Under the pieces are notes generated by a model. That model saw only the letters and a list, made by a program, of their open reading frames with translations, had not been told where the DNA came from and made no database searches. A program made the translations under genes and the position numbers. A stretch of DNA of 8,588 nucleotides. Origin: Candidatus Omnitrophota bacterium (lineage in GTDB: Bacteria; Omnitrophota; Gorgyraeia; Gygaellales; Profunditerraquicolaceae). The stretch covers positions 1 through 8,588 of the forward strand of contig CAIVOB010000130.1 in assembly GCA_903907475.1 (NCBI GenBank), written 5' to 3'. Shown piece after piece: positions 1 to 5,190 of this stretch; position 1 is the first letter of the stretch, and every line of letters begins with the position of its first letter.

Positions 1-178
1 GTAAACTTTTACTAACGGTGACGTCTCTTCTAGAAATCAGATCCCGGTCGCAAATTTTTTTAATCACAATTTCGGTCCCGGTTTTTTGGCTAAGCAAAGC
101 CTTCCTTTGCTGAAGAATCCTTACCAGGCCACAGCCGATATTTCCAAAACCAATTAAACCAATGTTAATTTTTCGCAT
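1..178 (-). CDS. hom: Homoserine dehydrogenase, N-terminal part (runs off the window)
   Basis: The first 59 codons of a protein starting MRKINIGLIGFGNIGCGLVR are visible; the rest lies beyond position 1. The start shows an NAD(P)-binding Rossmann fold with GxGxxG at residues 10-15, and the second strand ends IKKICDRD at residues 39-46, the pattern usual in homoserine dehydrogenases. The enzyme reduces aspartate semialdehyde to homoserine in the cytoplasm, the branch point to threonine and methionine. The ATG at 178-176 lies 2 nt after the stop of the PilZ gene and is preceded by AAGGGG (189-184) with a 5-nt spacer, so the start is well supported and the two genes are probably co-transcribed. 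Another NAD-binding dehydrogenase such as aspartate dehydrogenase cannot be fully excluded, because the catalytic and ACT domains are not in view. Confidence 0.85.
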   Translation of the reverse strand, partial: MRKINIGLIGFGNIGCGLVRILQQRKALLSQKTGTEIVIKKICDRDLISRRDVTVSKSL

Positions 179-180
179 AA

Positions 181-534
181 TTACCCCTTCTTAAGATAAT
201 AACCGACAGTCTCATTAATGACATTGCGATGCCTTTCGTCAACCGCTAAAAATATTAATCGCGTGTCGTAAATTATATTCTTTGTAATCTCTTTTGATTC
301 TAACACTTTGGCAATAATCATAATCGGATGCGGATCAAAAGGGAGCCGAATCTCTAACGCTAAATTGGTACCTAAAGGAAACTGACAGTTAGTCGTTAAA
401 AGCATTCCTCCTAAACTAATATTTTTCGTTTGCGTTAAATCTATTTCCCCAGCATGTTCGATCACGCGATAAGAAACAATGAACCTGCCTACCGCCCGCG
501 GATACTTTCTTTTTTCTGGTCCGACATATGCCAT
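181..534 (-). CDS. PilZ domain protein (c-di-GMP receptor), 117 aa
   Basis: This is a small single-domain cytoplasmic PilZ protein. The two parts of the c-di-GMP-binding signature are intact: RxxxR as RKYPR at residues 9-13, and (D/N)xSxxG as NISLGG at residues 38-43, followed by beta strands typical of the PilZ barrel. No output domain is attached, so it probably acts by binding a partner protein; the target is unknown. The open frame extends upstream to 651, but that extension is a translation of tRNA-Pro and is not coding. The true ATG is at 534-532, with a strong GAGGGGAG site 6 nt upstream. The gene sits 49 nt after tRNA-Pro and 2 nt before hom. It is a distant second PilZ protein alongside the one at 1772-2182. 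Confidence 0.85.
   Translation of the reverse strand: MAYVGPEKRKYPRAVGRFIVSYRVIEHAGEIDLTQTKNISLGGMLLTTNCQFPLGTNLALEIRLPFDPHPIMIIAKVLESKEITKNIIYDTRLIFLAVDERHRNVINETVGYYLKKG
184..189 (-). promoter_or_regulatory. Ribosome binding site of hom
   Basis: AAGGGG on the minus strand, 5 nt before the hom ATG and inside the last codons of the PilZ gene. It fixes the hom start at 178 and indicates that the two genes share a message. Confidence 0.6.
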
Positions 535-540
535 TTTTTG

Positions 541-548
541 CTCCCCTC
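541..548 (-). promoter_or_regulatory. Shine-Dalgarno site deciding the PilZ start
   Basis: GAGGGGAG on the minus strand with a 6-nt spacer (CAAAAA) before the ATG at 534. It shows that translation starts here and not in the open frame that continues upstream through the tRNA. Confidence 0.7.
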
Positions 549-583
549 TCTTTTTAATAAACTTACTTCTTGTGGATCCTAAG

Positions 584-657
584 TCGGGGCGACAGGACTT
601 GAACCTGTGACCTCTTGAACCCCATTCAAGCGCTCTACCAAGCTGAGCCACGCCCCG
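584..657 (-). tRNA. tRNA-Pro (anticodon GGG)
   Basis: A complete 74-nt cloverleaf without encoded CCA. The acceptor stem is CGGGGCG (657-651) with CGCCCCG (591-585), discriminator A at 584. The anticodon stem CTTGA/TCAAG closes the 7-base loop ATGGGGT, giving U33 and anticodon GGG, which reads CCC. The T arm ACAGG-TTCAAGT-CCTGT is perfect. The 5' acceptor strand is also part of a 15-bp inverted repeat with upstream leader sequence (see 652-697), which is unusual. The PilZ gene follows 49 nt downstream without an evident terminator between them. Confidence 0.96.
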
Positions 658-697
658 TTACATCTCAGAGTCTTAGATTGCGGAGATGTAACGGGGC
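652..697 (-). repeat. 15-bp perfect inverted repeat spanning the tRNA-Pro 5' end
   Basis: Positions 652-666 (GCCCCGTTACATCTC) are the exact reverse complement of 683-697, with a 16-nt spacer. The left arm contains six bases of the tRNA-Pro acceptor 5' strand plus nine bases of leader. In the minus-strand transcript the upstream arm could pair with leader and acceptor strand over 15 bp, longer than the 7-bp acceptor stem. The pairing is seen directly; any effect on tRNA processing is inference. Confidence 0.8.
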
Positions 698-708
698 ACG
701 CCCACATC
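685..708 (-). repeat. Imperfect hairpin around repeat copy 1
   Basis: On the minus strand GATGT (708-704) pairs with ACATC (689-685). Inside, GGG and CCC of the repeat core form a short inner helix over a CGTG loop, with CGTT left unpaired on one side. This local fold would compete with the 15-bp pairing between 683-697 and the tRNA-Pro leader. Confidence 0.45.
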
Positions 709-757
709 ACACCTTCGCAAATTTTTAAATCTTATAGTTTGTAACGGGGCACGCCCA
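687..757. repeat. Two direct copies of an 18-bp GC-rich repeat
   Basis: TGTAACGGGGCACGCCCA occurs identically at 687-704 and 740-757, 53 bp apart, in the non-coding gap between gpsA and tRNA-Pro. Each copy contains the near-palindrome GGGCACGCCC. Its first 11 bases also occur inverted at 652-662, across the tRNA-Pro 5' end. The flanks of the two copies differ but are self-complementary in each case. I do not recognise a named repeat family. Confidence 0.75.
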
Positions 758-770
758 TCACAAACTATAA
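732..770 (-). repeat. 11-bp-stem hairpin around repeat copy 2, just after gpsA
   Basis: TTATAGTTTGT at 732-742 is the exact reverse complement of 760-770. The 17-nt interval holds the repeat core, which can form an inner GGG/CCC helix. The hairpin starts 13 nt after the gpsA stop codon. No U-run follows it on the minus strand, so it is not a standard intrinsic terminator, although it could protect the gpsA 3' end or pause polymerase. Confidence 0.6.
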
Positions 771-783
771 CTTTTCCAATATT

Positions 784-1779
784 TTACTCCTCTTTGCTTT
801 TGCGCGTCATTAAATCTTTTACTGCCGCTTGAGGAGATTTATTTTTATAAAGCAAATGATAAACTTCTTTAGTAATTGGCATATCTACTTTGTGTTTTAC
901 GCTTAACGCGTAAGCGGATTTTGCGGTCGGATATCCTTCCGCCACCATTTGCATCGTTTTAAAAATCTTTTTAACATTCACTCCTTTACCAATTTCTTCT
1001 CCCAGACAACGATTACGGCTTTGCGGACTTATACAAGTCGTTACTAGATCCCCTAGACCACTTATACCCTTAAAAGTTTCCGCCTTTGCTCCTAGAGCAA
1101 CACCAAGCCGCGATATTTCCGCTAATCCCCGAGCAAGAATTGCCGCTTTGGTATTAGTACCAAAACCTAAGCCATCAGCCACTCCACAAGCAATCGCAAT
1201 CACATTTTTTAAACTACCCCCTAATTCTACGCCAATAACGTCCGAGTTTGTATAGACCCGAAATCTTTCAGTATTAAATAACGTTTGAATTTTACAACGA
1301 ATATCTTTACTCGATGCTGCTACGACAGCGGTAGTAGGAACTCCGCAAGCAACTTCACGCGCGATCGTCGGCCCGGAAAGCACCGCCAATTTTACCGCAC
1401 CCAGTTCCTGCCGAATAATTTGTGAGATCCGCTGCGAAGATGCTATTTCAATCCCTTTGGTAACGCTCAAAAAAATAGTTTTTTGTGCAAACTTCCCTTT
1501 AATTCTTTTTAAAACCATTCTAGTATATTGCGAAGGAATCGCCAACACAATAATATCTTTATTCTTAACTGCCACAAGTAAGTTACTTTCCAAACTAACT
1601 GCTTGGGGAATTTTAATTCCCGGCAAAAATTTAGTATTTAAGCGCGTTTTAGCAACAATTTTTACGTAATCTTCAAAAGCCCCCCAAAGCGTAACCGAAT
1701 ACCCCTTATCCGCTAAGAGCTTAGCCAATGTTGTTCCCCATCCTCCGTCGCCTAAAATACTAATCCGTAATTTATTCAT
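784..1779 (-). CDS. gpsA: Glycerol-3-phosphate dehydrogenase [NAD(P)+]
   Basis: This 331-aa cytoplasmic enzyme reduces dihydroxyacetone phosphate to sn-glycerol 3-phosphate, the backbone precursor of phospholipids. The N-terminal Rossmann fold carries GDGGWGTTLA at residues 10-19 (family pattern GxGxWGTALA). SVTKG at 105-109, SGPTIAREV at 135-143 and ELGGSLKN at 185-192 follow; K191 corresponds to the catalytic lysine. The C-terminal helical domain has GLGDLVTTC at 241-249 and the phosphate-binding RNR at 255-257. Length matches the family. The ATG at 1779 lies inside the end of the upstream PilZ gene (8-nt overlap), and no clear Shine-Dalgarno site precedes it, so translation is probably coupled. 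A hairpin-bearing gap of about 125 nt follows, before tRNA-Pro. No key residue appears to be missing. Confidence 0.97.
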   Translation of the reverse strand: MNKLRISILGDGGWGTTLAKLLADKGYSVTLWGAFEDYVKIVAKTRLNTKFLPGIKIPQAVSLESNLLVAVKNKDIIVLAIPSQYTRMVLKRIKGKFAQKTIFLSVTKGIEIASSQRISQIIRQELGAVKLAVLSGPTIAREVACGVPTTAVVAASSKDIRCKIQTLFNTERFRVYTNSDVIGVELGGSLKNVIAIACGVADGLGFGTNTKAAILARGLAEISRLGVALGAKAETFKGISGLGDLVTTCISPQSRNRCLGEEIGKGVNVKKIFKTMQMVAEGYPTAKSAYALSVKHKVDMPITKEVYHLLYKNKSPQAAVKDLMTRKSKEE

Positions 1780-2182
1780 GTTGGGAGCGAAAATTTCTTT
1801 CTAAAAAATAGGTTTGCGTAAAAATATTTCCGACATCATTTTCTTTACGGGTGACAAATCTTACGCCAACATTGTAACTGCCGGTTTCCGAACCTTCGAC
1901 GCGCGCAACATTCCCAATAATCCCATTTTGGTAAATAAAAACTCTATTCTCCAGCTCTTTACAAAAATCTAACGTGGAACGGTCAAAAGATAGCCAAAGC
2001 AAATCGTTAAGATTTACTTTTTGCCCAAGTTGACAAAAAATTCCCGATTGGCTTATATCAACCGCATATCCGGCACAAAGCTTCGAGACGGTATCTCGGT
2101 TACAAATTTTAAAATCCAATGGTACCTCGTGCGTAACCCTGACAAACTCCCGGCGTTCTTGATTTGGTTTTAAATTATCCAC
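1772..2182 (-). CDS. PilZ domain protein (c-di-GMP receptor), 136 aa, GTG start
   Basis: A small cytoplasmic PilZ protein. With the GTG start, RxxxR is REFVR at residues 11-15 and DxSxxG is DISQSG at 42-47, so the c-di-GMP-binding signature is intact. A later strand, YNVGVRFV at 103-110, fits the end of the PilZ barrel. GTG at 2182-2180 is preferred because AGGA (2194-2191) lies 8 nt upstream and the start then overlaps the receiver gene by 8 nt, the same geometry as its own overlap with gpsA. The alternative is a TTG at 2209 without a good site, which adds nine residues. Tight coupling to the kinase/receiver pair suggests that this protein supplies the output of that pathway or combines it with c-di-GMP; this is inference. 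Confidence 0.82.
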   Translation of the reverse strand: MDNLKPNQERREFVRVTHEVPLDFKICNRDTVSKLCAGYAVDISQSGIFCQLGQKVNLNDLLWLSFDRSTLDFCKELENRVFIYQNGIIGNVARVEGSETGSYNVGVRFVTRKENDVGNIFTQTYFLERNFRSQHE

Positions 2183-2561
2183 AAGTTTTATCCTGAGCGT
2201 TCTTAACAAACTGTTTTATAATCGTAATGATTTTGGCGGCGGACATATTCTTACCGACATAACCGGAACAACCTAATTGCCTTGACTTAGCAATTAAATC
2301 TTCGTCATAACCAAATCCGGTAATCATCACTACCGGAAGTTCCTTGTATATCTGACGGATATTTTTTAATACTTCCAGGCCGCTGGCCTCAGCTAACTTA
2401 ATATCTAAAAGCACAATATCGCATTCTTGTTTGGCCAAAAATACTAAAGCTTCCTCACCGCTACTACAGGAAGAAGCAAAACATTCCTCATTTTGCAGCA
2501 GATCACAAAGTGTTTCTCTCACCGCCACTTCATCATCAACCACTAAAATTTTATAAGACAT
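2175..2561 (-). CDS. Single-domain response regulator (CheY-like receiver)
   Basis: A 128-aa stand-alone receiver with no output domain. The acidic pocket is D9-D10, the phosphoacceptor is D53 in LLDIK, the switch threonine is T81 in MITGF, and the conserved lysine is K104. The usual Lys-Pro after the fifth strand is Lys-Asn here (GYVGKN), a small deviation that may alter the loop. The open frame runs upstream to 2645, but the kinase gene covers that stretch. ATG at 2561-2559 has GGAGGA at 2570-2565 with good spacing; the neighbouring ATG at 2564 would sit too close to it. The gene begins 10 nt after the kinase stop and overlaps the PilZ gene by 8 nt. It is probably phosphorylated by the adjacent kinase and signals by protein contact. 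Confidence 0.93.
   Translation of the reverse strand: MSYKILVVDDEVAVRETLCDLLQNEECFASSCSSGEEALVFLAKQECDIVLLDIKLAEASGLEVLKNIRQIYKELPVVMITGFGYDEDLIAKSRQLGCSGYVGKNMSAAKIITIIKQFVKNAQDKTCG
2191..2194 (-). promoter_or_regulatory. Shine-Dalgarno core supporting the GTG start of the PilZ gene
   Basis: AGGA on the minus strand, 8 nt before GTG at 2182 and inside the last codons of the receiver gene. It favours the GTG start over the upstream TTG. Confidence 0.45.
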
Positions 2562-2564
2562 CAT

Positions 2565-2570
2565 TCCTCC
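2565..2570 (-). promoter_or_regulatory. Shine-Dalgarno site of the receiver gene
   Basis: GGAGGA on the minus strand in the 10-nt gap between kinase stop and receiver start. Its spacing chooses ATG 2561 over ATG 2564. Confidence 0.7.
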
Positions 2571-2571
2571 T

Positions 2572-4029
2572 TTAAATAAAAGGCAGCTTGATTGTAAAGG
2601 TCGAACCCTGGTTAATCTGGCTCTCAAGTTCGATAGAACCACCATGATTTTTAATAATATTATGGCAGATTGATAAACCCAATCCCGTACCTTCTTTTTT
2701 AGTCGTGAAAAAAGGCATGAATATATTTTTTAGCTGCTCCGGAGCCACCCCTATTCCTGTATCGCTAATTTGAATCTGAGCATAAAGATTATGAAAATTA
2801 GAAGTAATAATTCTTATTACTCCGCCCCCCGGCATCGATTGGTAAGCGTTCATTAGAAGATTTACAAAAACCTCTTGCAGCTGATGCAAATCACCTTTAA
2901 TAAAAGGCATTGCCTGATCGAAATTTTTTTCAATTTTTATTTTCGCTGCCGGCAATTTGCTAAAATTTATTAGCGGTAAAACCTGCTCAATCGTCTCATT
3001 AATATTAAGCGGTTCTAAAGTAGGATTAGTTTTACGGGAAAATTTAAGAATTCTTTCCACAAGTTGTTGAATCCGAATTGCCTGATTATTAATTAAAACT
3101 AAATTTTCTCTTACCTTATGATCCAACTTTTCCTGAAGCAACAATTCCAGCCTTCCGGAAATAACAAAAAGAGGGTTATTAATTTCATGCGCCATTCCGG
3201 CAGAGAGCTGTCCGAGAGCGACCAATTTCTCCGACTGAATCACCTGATACTCCAGTTTCTTTCTTTCGGTAATATCTTTAGCAATAAAAATATAACCCGA
3301 AAGCTTTCCATTAGCATCTAAAAATTGCGTCACCGTTAAGCTTGTAGGGACCACGACCTCATTACGCGAGACTAGCTCCAATTCCGTTTCATATTTACCA
3401 AATAAACGCACGTGCTCCAAAATAAAATGTAATTTAGCCCCATCGAAATCCTGATAATGTAAAACGCTTACCGGCTTAAAAATGATATCGCTTTTATTCC
3501 AACCGAGCATTGATTCCGCGCCCATTCCAAAATAAGTAATCTTTCCTTCCAAATTAATAACATAGAGCGCATACTCCGTTAGGCTTGAGAGTATATTTTT
3601 TAAGGTTTCATCGATATTTCTTAATGAAGCCTCCCGCTCTCTAATTTCGGTGACATCCTGTCCGAATAAAATATTGCCTTCGATTCTCTGGTTATCGGTC
3701 AAAATCGGAGTAATACTCCAGGAGATTACTTTTTTATTCCCCTCTTTATCCGGAATCACGACTTCGAAATCTTTAGCGCGTTTATATTTTATAGAATCAT
3801 CGAGTATCGCCTTAAACATATTTTCTTTAATATTGTTCTCACTATTGCCAAATAAAATTTTTAACCAATTATTTCCGATGATATCAGAATGCGGCAGCCC
3901 GACAAGATCTTCTATTCTTTTATTGCAGAAAGAAATATTTTTGTGGGGATCCAAATAAAGAATCATTACCCCGGCATTATCCAGAAGCTTATGCAATATT
4001 TCTTTGTTTTCGTTTACCGCAGCATCCAT
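2572..4029 (-). CDS. Soluble PAS-PAS sensor histidine kinase
   Basis: A 485-aa kinase with two PAS sensor domains (about residues 9-128 and 138-255). The first ends GNILFGQDVTEIRERE and the second GYIFIAKDITERKK, the usual PAS/PAC ending. The dimerisation/phosphotransfer domain has H281 in GMAHEINNP. The ATP-binding domain shows the N box around N390 and N394, the G1 box DTGIG at 423-427, the F box FMPFFTTK at 437-444, and the G2 box GTGLGLS at 447-453. All catalytic boxes are intact. There is no membrane segment or signal peptide, so it senses a cytoplasmic cue, possibly redox or a small ligand; the ligand cannot be read from the sequence. The kinase type resembles NtrB. AGGA lies 11 nt before the ATG. 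The receiver, PilZ and gpsA genes follow without a real gap. Confidence 0.94.
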   Translation of the reverse strand: MDAAVNENKEILHKLLDNAGVMILYLDPHKNISFCNKRIEDLVGLPHSDIIGNNWLKILFGNSENNIKENMFKAILDDSIKYKRAKDFEVVIPDKEGNKKVISWSITPILTDNQRIEGNILFGQDVTEIREREASLRNIDETLKNILSSLTEYALYVINLEGKITYFGMGAESMLGWNKSDIIFKPVSVLHYQDFDGAKLHFILEHVRLFGKYETELELVSRNEVVVPTSLTVTQFLDANGKLSGYIFIAKDITERKKLEYQVIQSEKLVALGQLSAGMAHEINNPLFVISGRLELLLQEKLDHKVRENLVLINNQAIRIQQLVERILKFSRKTNPTLEPLNINETIEQVLPLINFSKLPAAKIKIEKNFDQAMPFIKGDLHQLQEVFVNLLMNAYQSMPGGGVIRIITSNFHNLYAQIQISDTGIGVAPEQLKNIFMPFFTTKKEGTGLGLSICHNIIKNHGGSIELESQINQGSTFTIKLPFI

Positions 4030-4062
4030 GGTTTAAGGCTTCCTGTATTTATTTAAAAAATA

Positions 4063-4133
4063 AGCGGGAGAGGGGAATCGAACCCCCATTTATAGCTTGG
4101 AAGGCTATCATTCTACCACTGAACTACTCCCGC
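4063..4133 (-). tRNA. tRNA-Gly (anticodon UCC)
   Basis: A 71-nt cloverleaf without encoded CCA. The acceptor stem is GCGGGAG (4133-4127) with CTCCCGC (4070-4064), and the discriminator is U. The anticodon stem ATAGC/GCTAT closes loop CTTCCAA, giving anticodon UCC for GGA. The T arm GGGGG-TTCGATT-CCCCT is well formed. It is the last gene of the Thr-Tyr-Gly cluster; the kinase gene starts 33 nt downstream. Confidence 0.97.
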
Positions 4134-4147
4134 AAGCACGAAAAATT

Positions 4148-4230
4148 TGGGCAGGAGAGGATTCGAACCTCTGAAGCACAGGTGCAACAGATTTACAGTC
4201 TGTCCCCTTTGGCCACTTGGGTACCTACCC
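4148..4230 (-). tRNA. tRNA-Tyr (anticodon GUA)
   Basis: An 83-nt class II tRNA with the long variable arm expected of bacterial tRNA-Tyr. The acceptor stem GGGTAGG (4230-4224) pairs with CCTGCCC (4155-4149) with one G-U pair; the discriminator is A and no CCA is encoded. The anticodon stem ACAGA/TCTGT closes loop CTGTAAA, giving GUA. The T arm GAGGTTCGAATCCTC is standard. It lies 14 nt upstream of tRNA-Gly. Confidence 0.97.
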
Positions 4231-4248
4231 TTAAAATTTATTTTTAAA

Positions 4249-4321
4249 AGCCGGCGAGAGGAATCGAACCCCCGACCCGCTGTTTACAAAACAGCCGCTC
4301 TACCAACTGAGCTACGCCGGC
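4249..4321 (-). tRNA. tRNA-Thr (anticodon UGU)
   Basis: A 73-nt cloverleaf without encoded CCA. The acceptor stem is GCCGGCG (4321-4315) with CGCCGGC (4256-4250), discriminator U. The anticodon stem GCTGT/ACAGC closes loop TTTGTAA, giving UGU for ACA. The T stem GGGGG/CCTCT has two G-U pairs, so it is slightly weak. The first 10 nt are also the end of the nnrD coding region, including its TAG stop. Confidence 0.96.
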
Positions 4322-5190
4322 AAAATACTACTCTTTTTTAAAGCCTCCGGAATTCTTGCAATAATATCAGAGGCAATTAATCCCATCTGTGTTTTATCTT
4401 TTGCGGCTAAATCGCCGGCTAAGCCATGAATATAAGTTGCGTATTTAGCGGCACAAAAAGCATCTAATCCCTGTGCTAAAAATGCCCCAATGATACCGCT
4501 TAAAACATCTCCCGATCCGGCAGTCGCCATCCCGGGATTACCGGTTTGGTTAAGATAACAGTTTCCCCGGCCGTCTGTTACGATACTATGATGCCCCTTG
4601 AGCACAATCGTACTATTATAATGTTTTGCATACTTTTGCGCAACCAATTTTCTATTTTTTTTCACCAGCTTAATATCCACATTAAACAAGCGCGAAAACT
4701 CCATTTCATGAGGAGTTAAGATTACTTCTCCCTTATGCTGCATTAAAATTTTCAAATTACCATTTAAAGCATTTAACGCATCGGCATCAACCACGGCCAG
4801 AAGTTTCACCCGGGAAAAAATTTTTCTTACTAAAGCATACGTAGAATTATTCTTTCCCAAACCCGGTCCGATAATTAAAACCTGAACATTTTTTAAAAAA
4901 AGCGCGATTTTTTTATAAGCTCCAACACTTAATGTTCCTTTAGTAGTCTGCGCTAAAGGTAAAACCATTACCTCCCGGAGTTTATTTTTCATTACCGCGA
5001 AATTAATTCCTTGAGGAATCCCTAAAGTCACGAGTCCGGCTCCACTACGCAGCGCGCTTTCTGCACAAAGCAATGCCGCTCCGGAAAACCTACTGGAACC
5101 GGCTAAAATAAATATGTGCCCAAAATCACCTTTGTGGGTTTTAGCTTTTCGCTGTAGCAATTGCGTTGGCAACCGCATAAGTTTTAACAT
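4312..5190 (-). CDS. nnrD: ADP/ATP-dependent (S)-NAD(P)H-hydrate dehydratase
   Basis: This ribokinase-fold enzyme repairs hydrated NADH and NADPH (NADHX, NADPHX) at the expense of ATP or ADP. Counting from ATG 5190 (292 aa), it shows THKGDFGHIFILAGS at residues 18-32, GPGLG at 108-112, VVDADALNAL at 133-142, LTPHEMEF at 158-165, and the C-terminal nucleotide/active-site block NQTGNPGMATAGSGDVLSG at 214-232. Many bacterial homologues are fused to an N-terminal epimerase (NnrE); this one is not. The start is uncertain: ATG 5190 and ATG 5178 are both plausible and neither has a good Shine-Dalgarno site, while the TTG at 5208 is unlikely. The gene overlaps acpS by about 40-50 nt, and its TAG stop lies inside tRNA-Thr. 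Confidence 0.93.
   Translation of the reverse strand: MLKLMRLPTQLLQRKAKTHKGDFGHIFILAGSSRFSGAALLCAESALRSGAGLVTLGIPQGINFAVMKNKLREVMVLPLAQTTKGTLSVGAYKKIALFLKNVQVLIIGPGLGKNNSTYALVRKIFSRVKLLAVVDADALNALNGNLKILMQHKGEVILTPHEMEFSRLFNVDIKLVKKNRKLVAQKYAKHYNSTIVLKGHHSIVTDGRGNCYLNQTGNPGMATAGSGDVLSGIIGAFLAQGLDAFCAAKYATYIHGLAGDLAAKDKTQMGLIASDIIARIPEALKKSSILPA

Noticed and set aside
535..651. Upstream in-frame extension of the PilZ gene (MAQLGRALEWGSRG...)
   Set aside because: It is a translation of tRNA-Pro plus the spacer. A strong ribosome site precedes the internal ATG at 534, so the extension is not coding.
652..770. Integron attC-like array
   Set aside because: The repeats are palindromic and spaced, but the ends do not fit RYYYAAC/GTTRRRY (TGTAAC and GTTACA instead), there are no cassettes and no integrase.
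685..770. Tandem guanidine-II (mini-ykkC) riboswitch hairpins
   Set aside because: Two tandem hairpins invite the idea, but the loops are CACG/CGTG and not the required ACGR, and the downstream gene is a tRNA, not a guanidine exporter.
732..770. Rho-independent terminator after gpsA
   Set aside because: A strong stem is present, but the minus-strand transcript continues GATTTAAAAATTTG with no U-run directly after it.
658..783. T-box leader
   Set aside because: Leader structure complementary to tRNA-Pro suggested it, but there is no T-box sequence or specifier loop and the downstream gene is the tRNA itself.
1457..1669. Plus-strand open frame opposite gpsA
   Set aside because: Antisense shadow of a well-conserved gene, with no ribosome site and no recognisable protein features. 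The same applies to plus-strand frames at 3118-3321 and 3650-3958 opposite the kinase gene.
4147..4341. Plus-strand open frame of 64 codons across the tRNA cluster
   Set aside because: It reads the antisense of tRNA-Tyr and tRNA-Thr; the open frame is a by-product of tRNA sequence.
4322..4345. Promoter for tRNA-Thr within the nnrD 3' end
   Set aside because: TAGTAT lies at a plausible -10 distance, but I find no -35 element with suitable spacing, so I do not annotate it.
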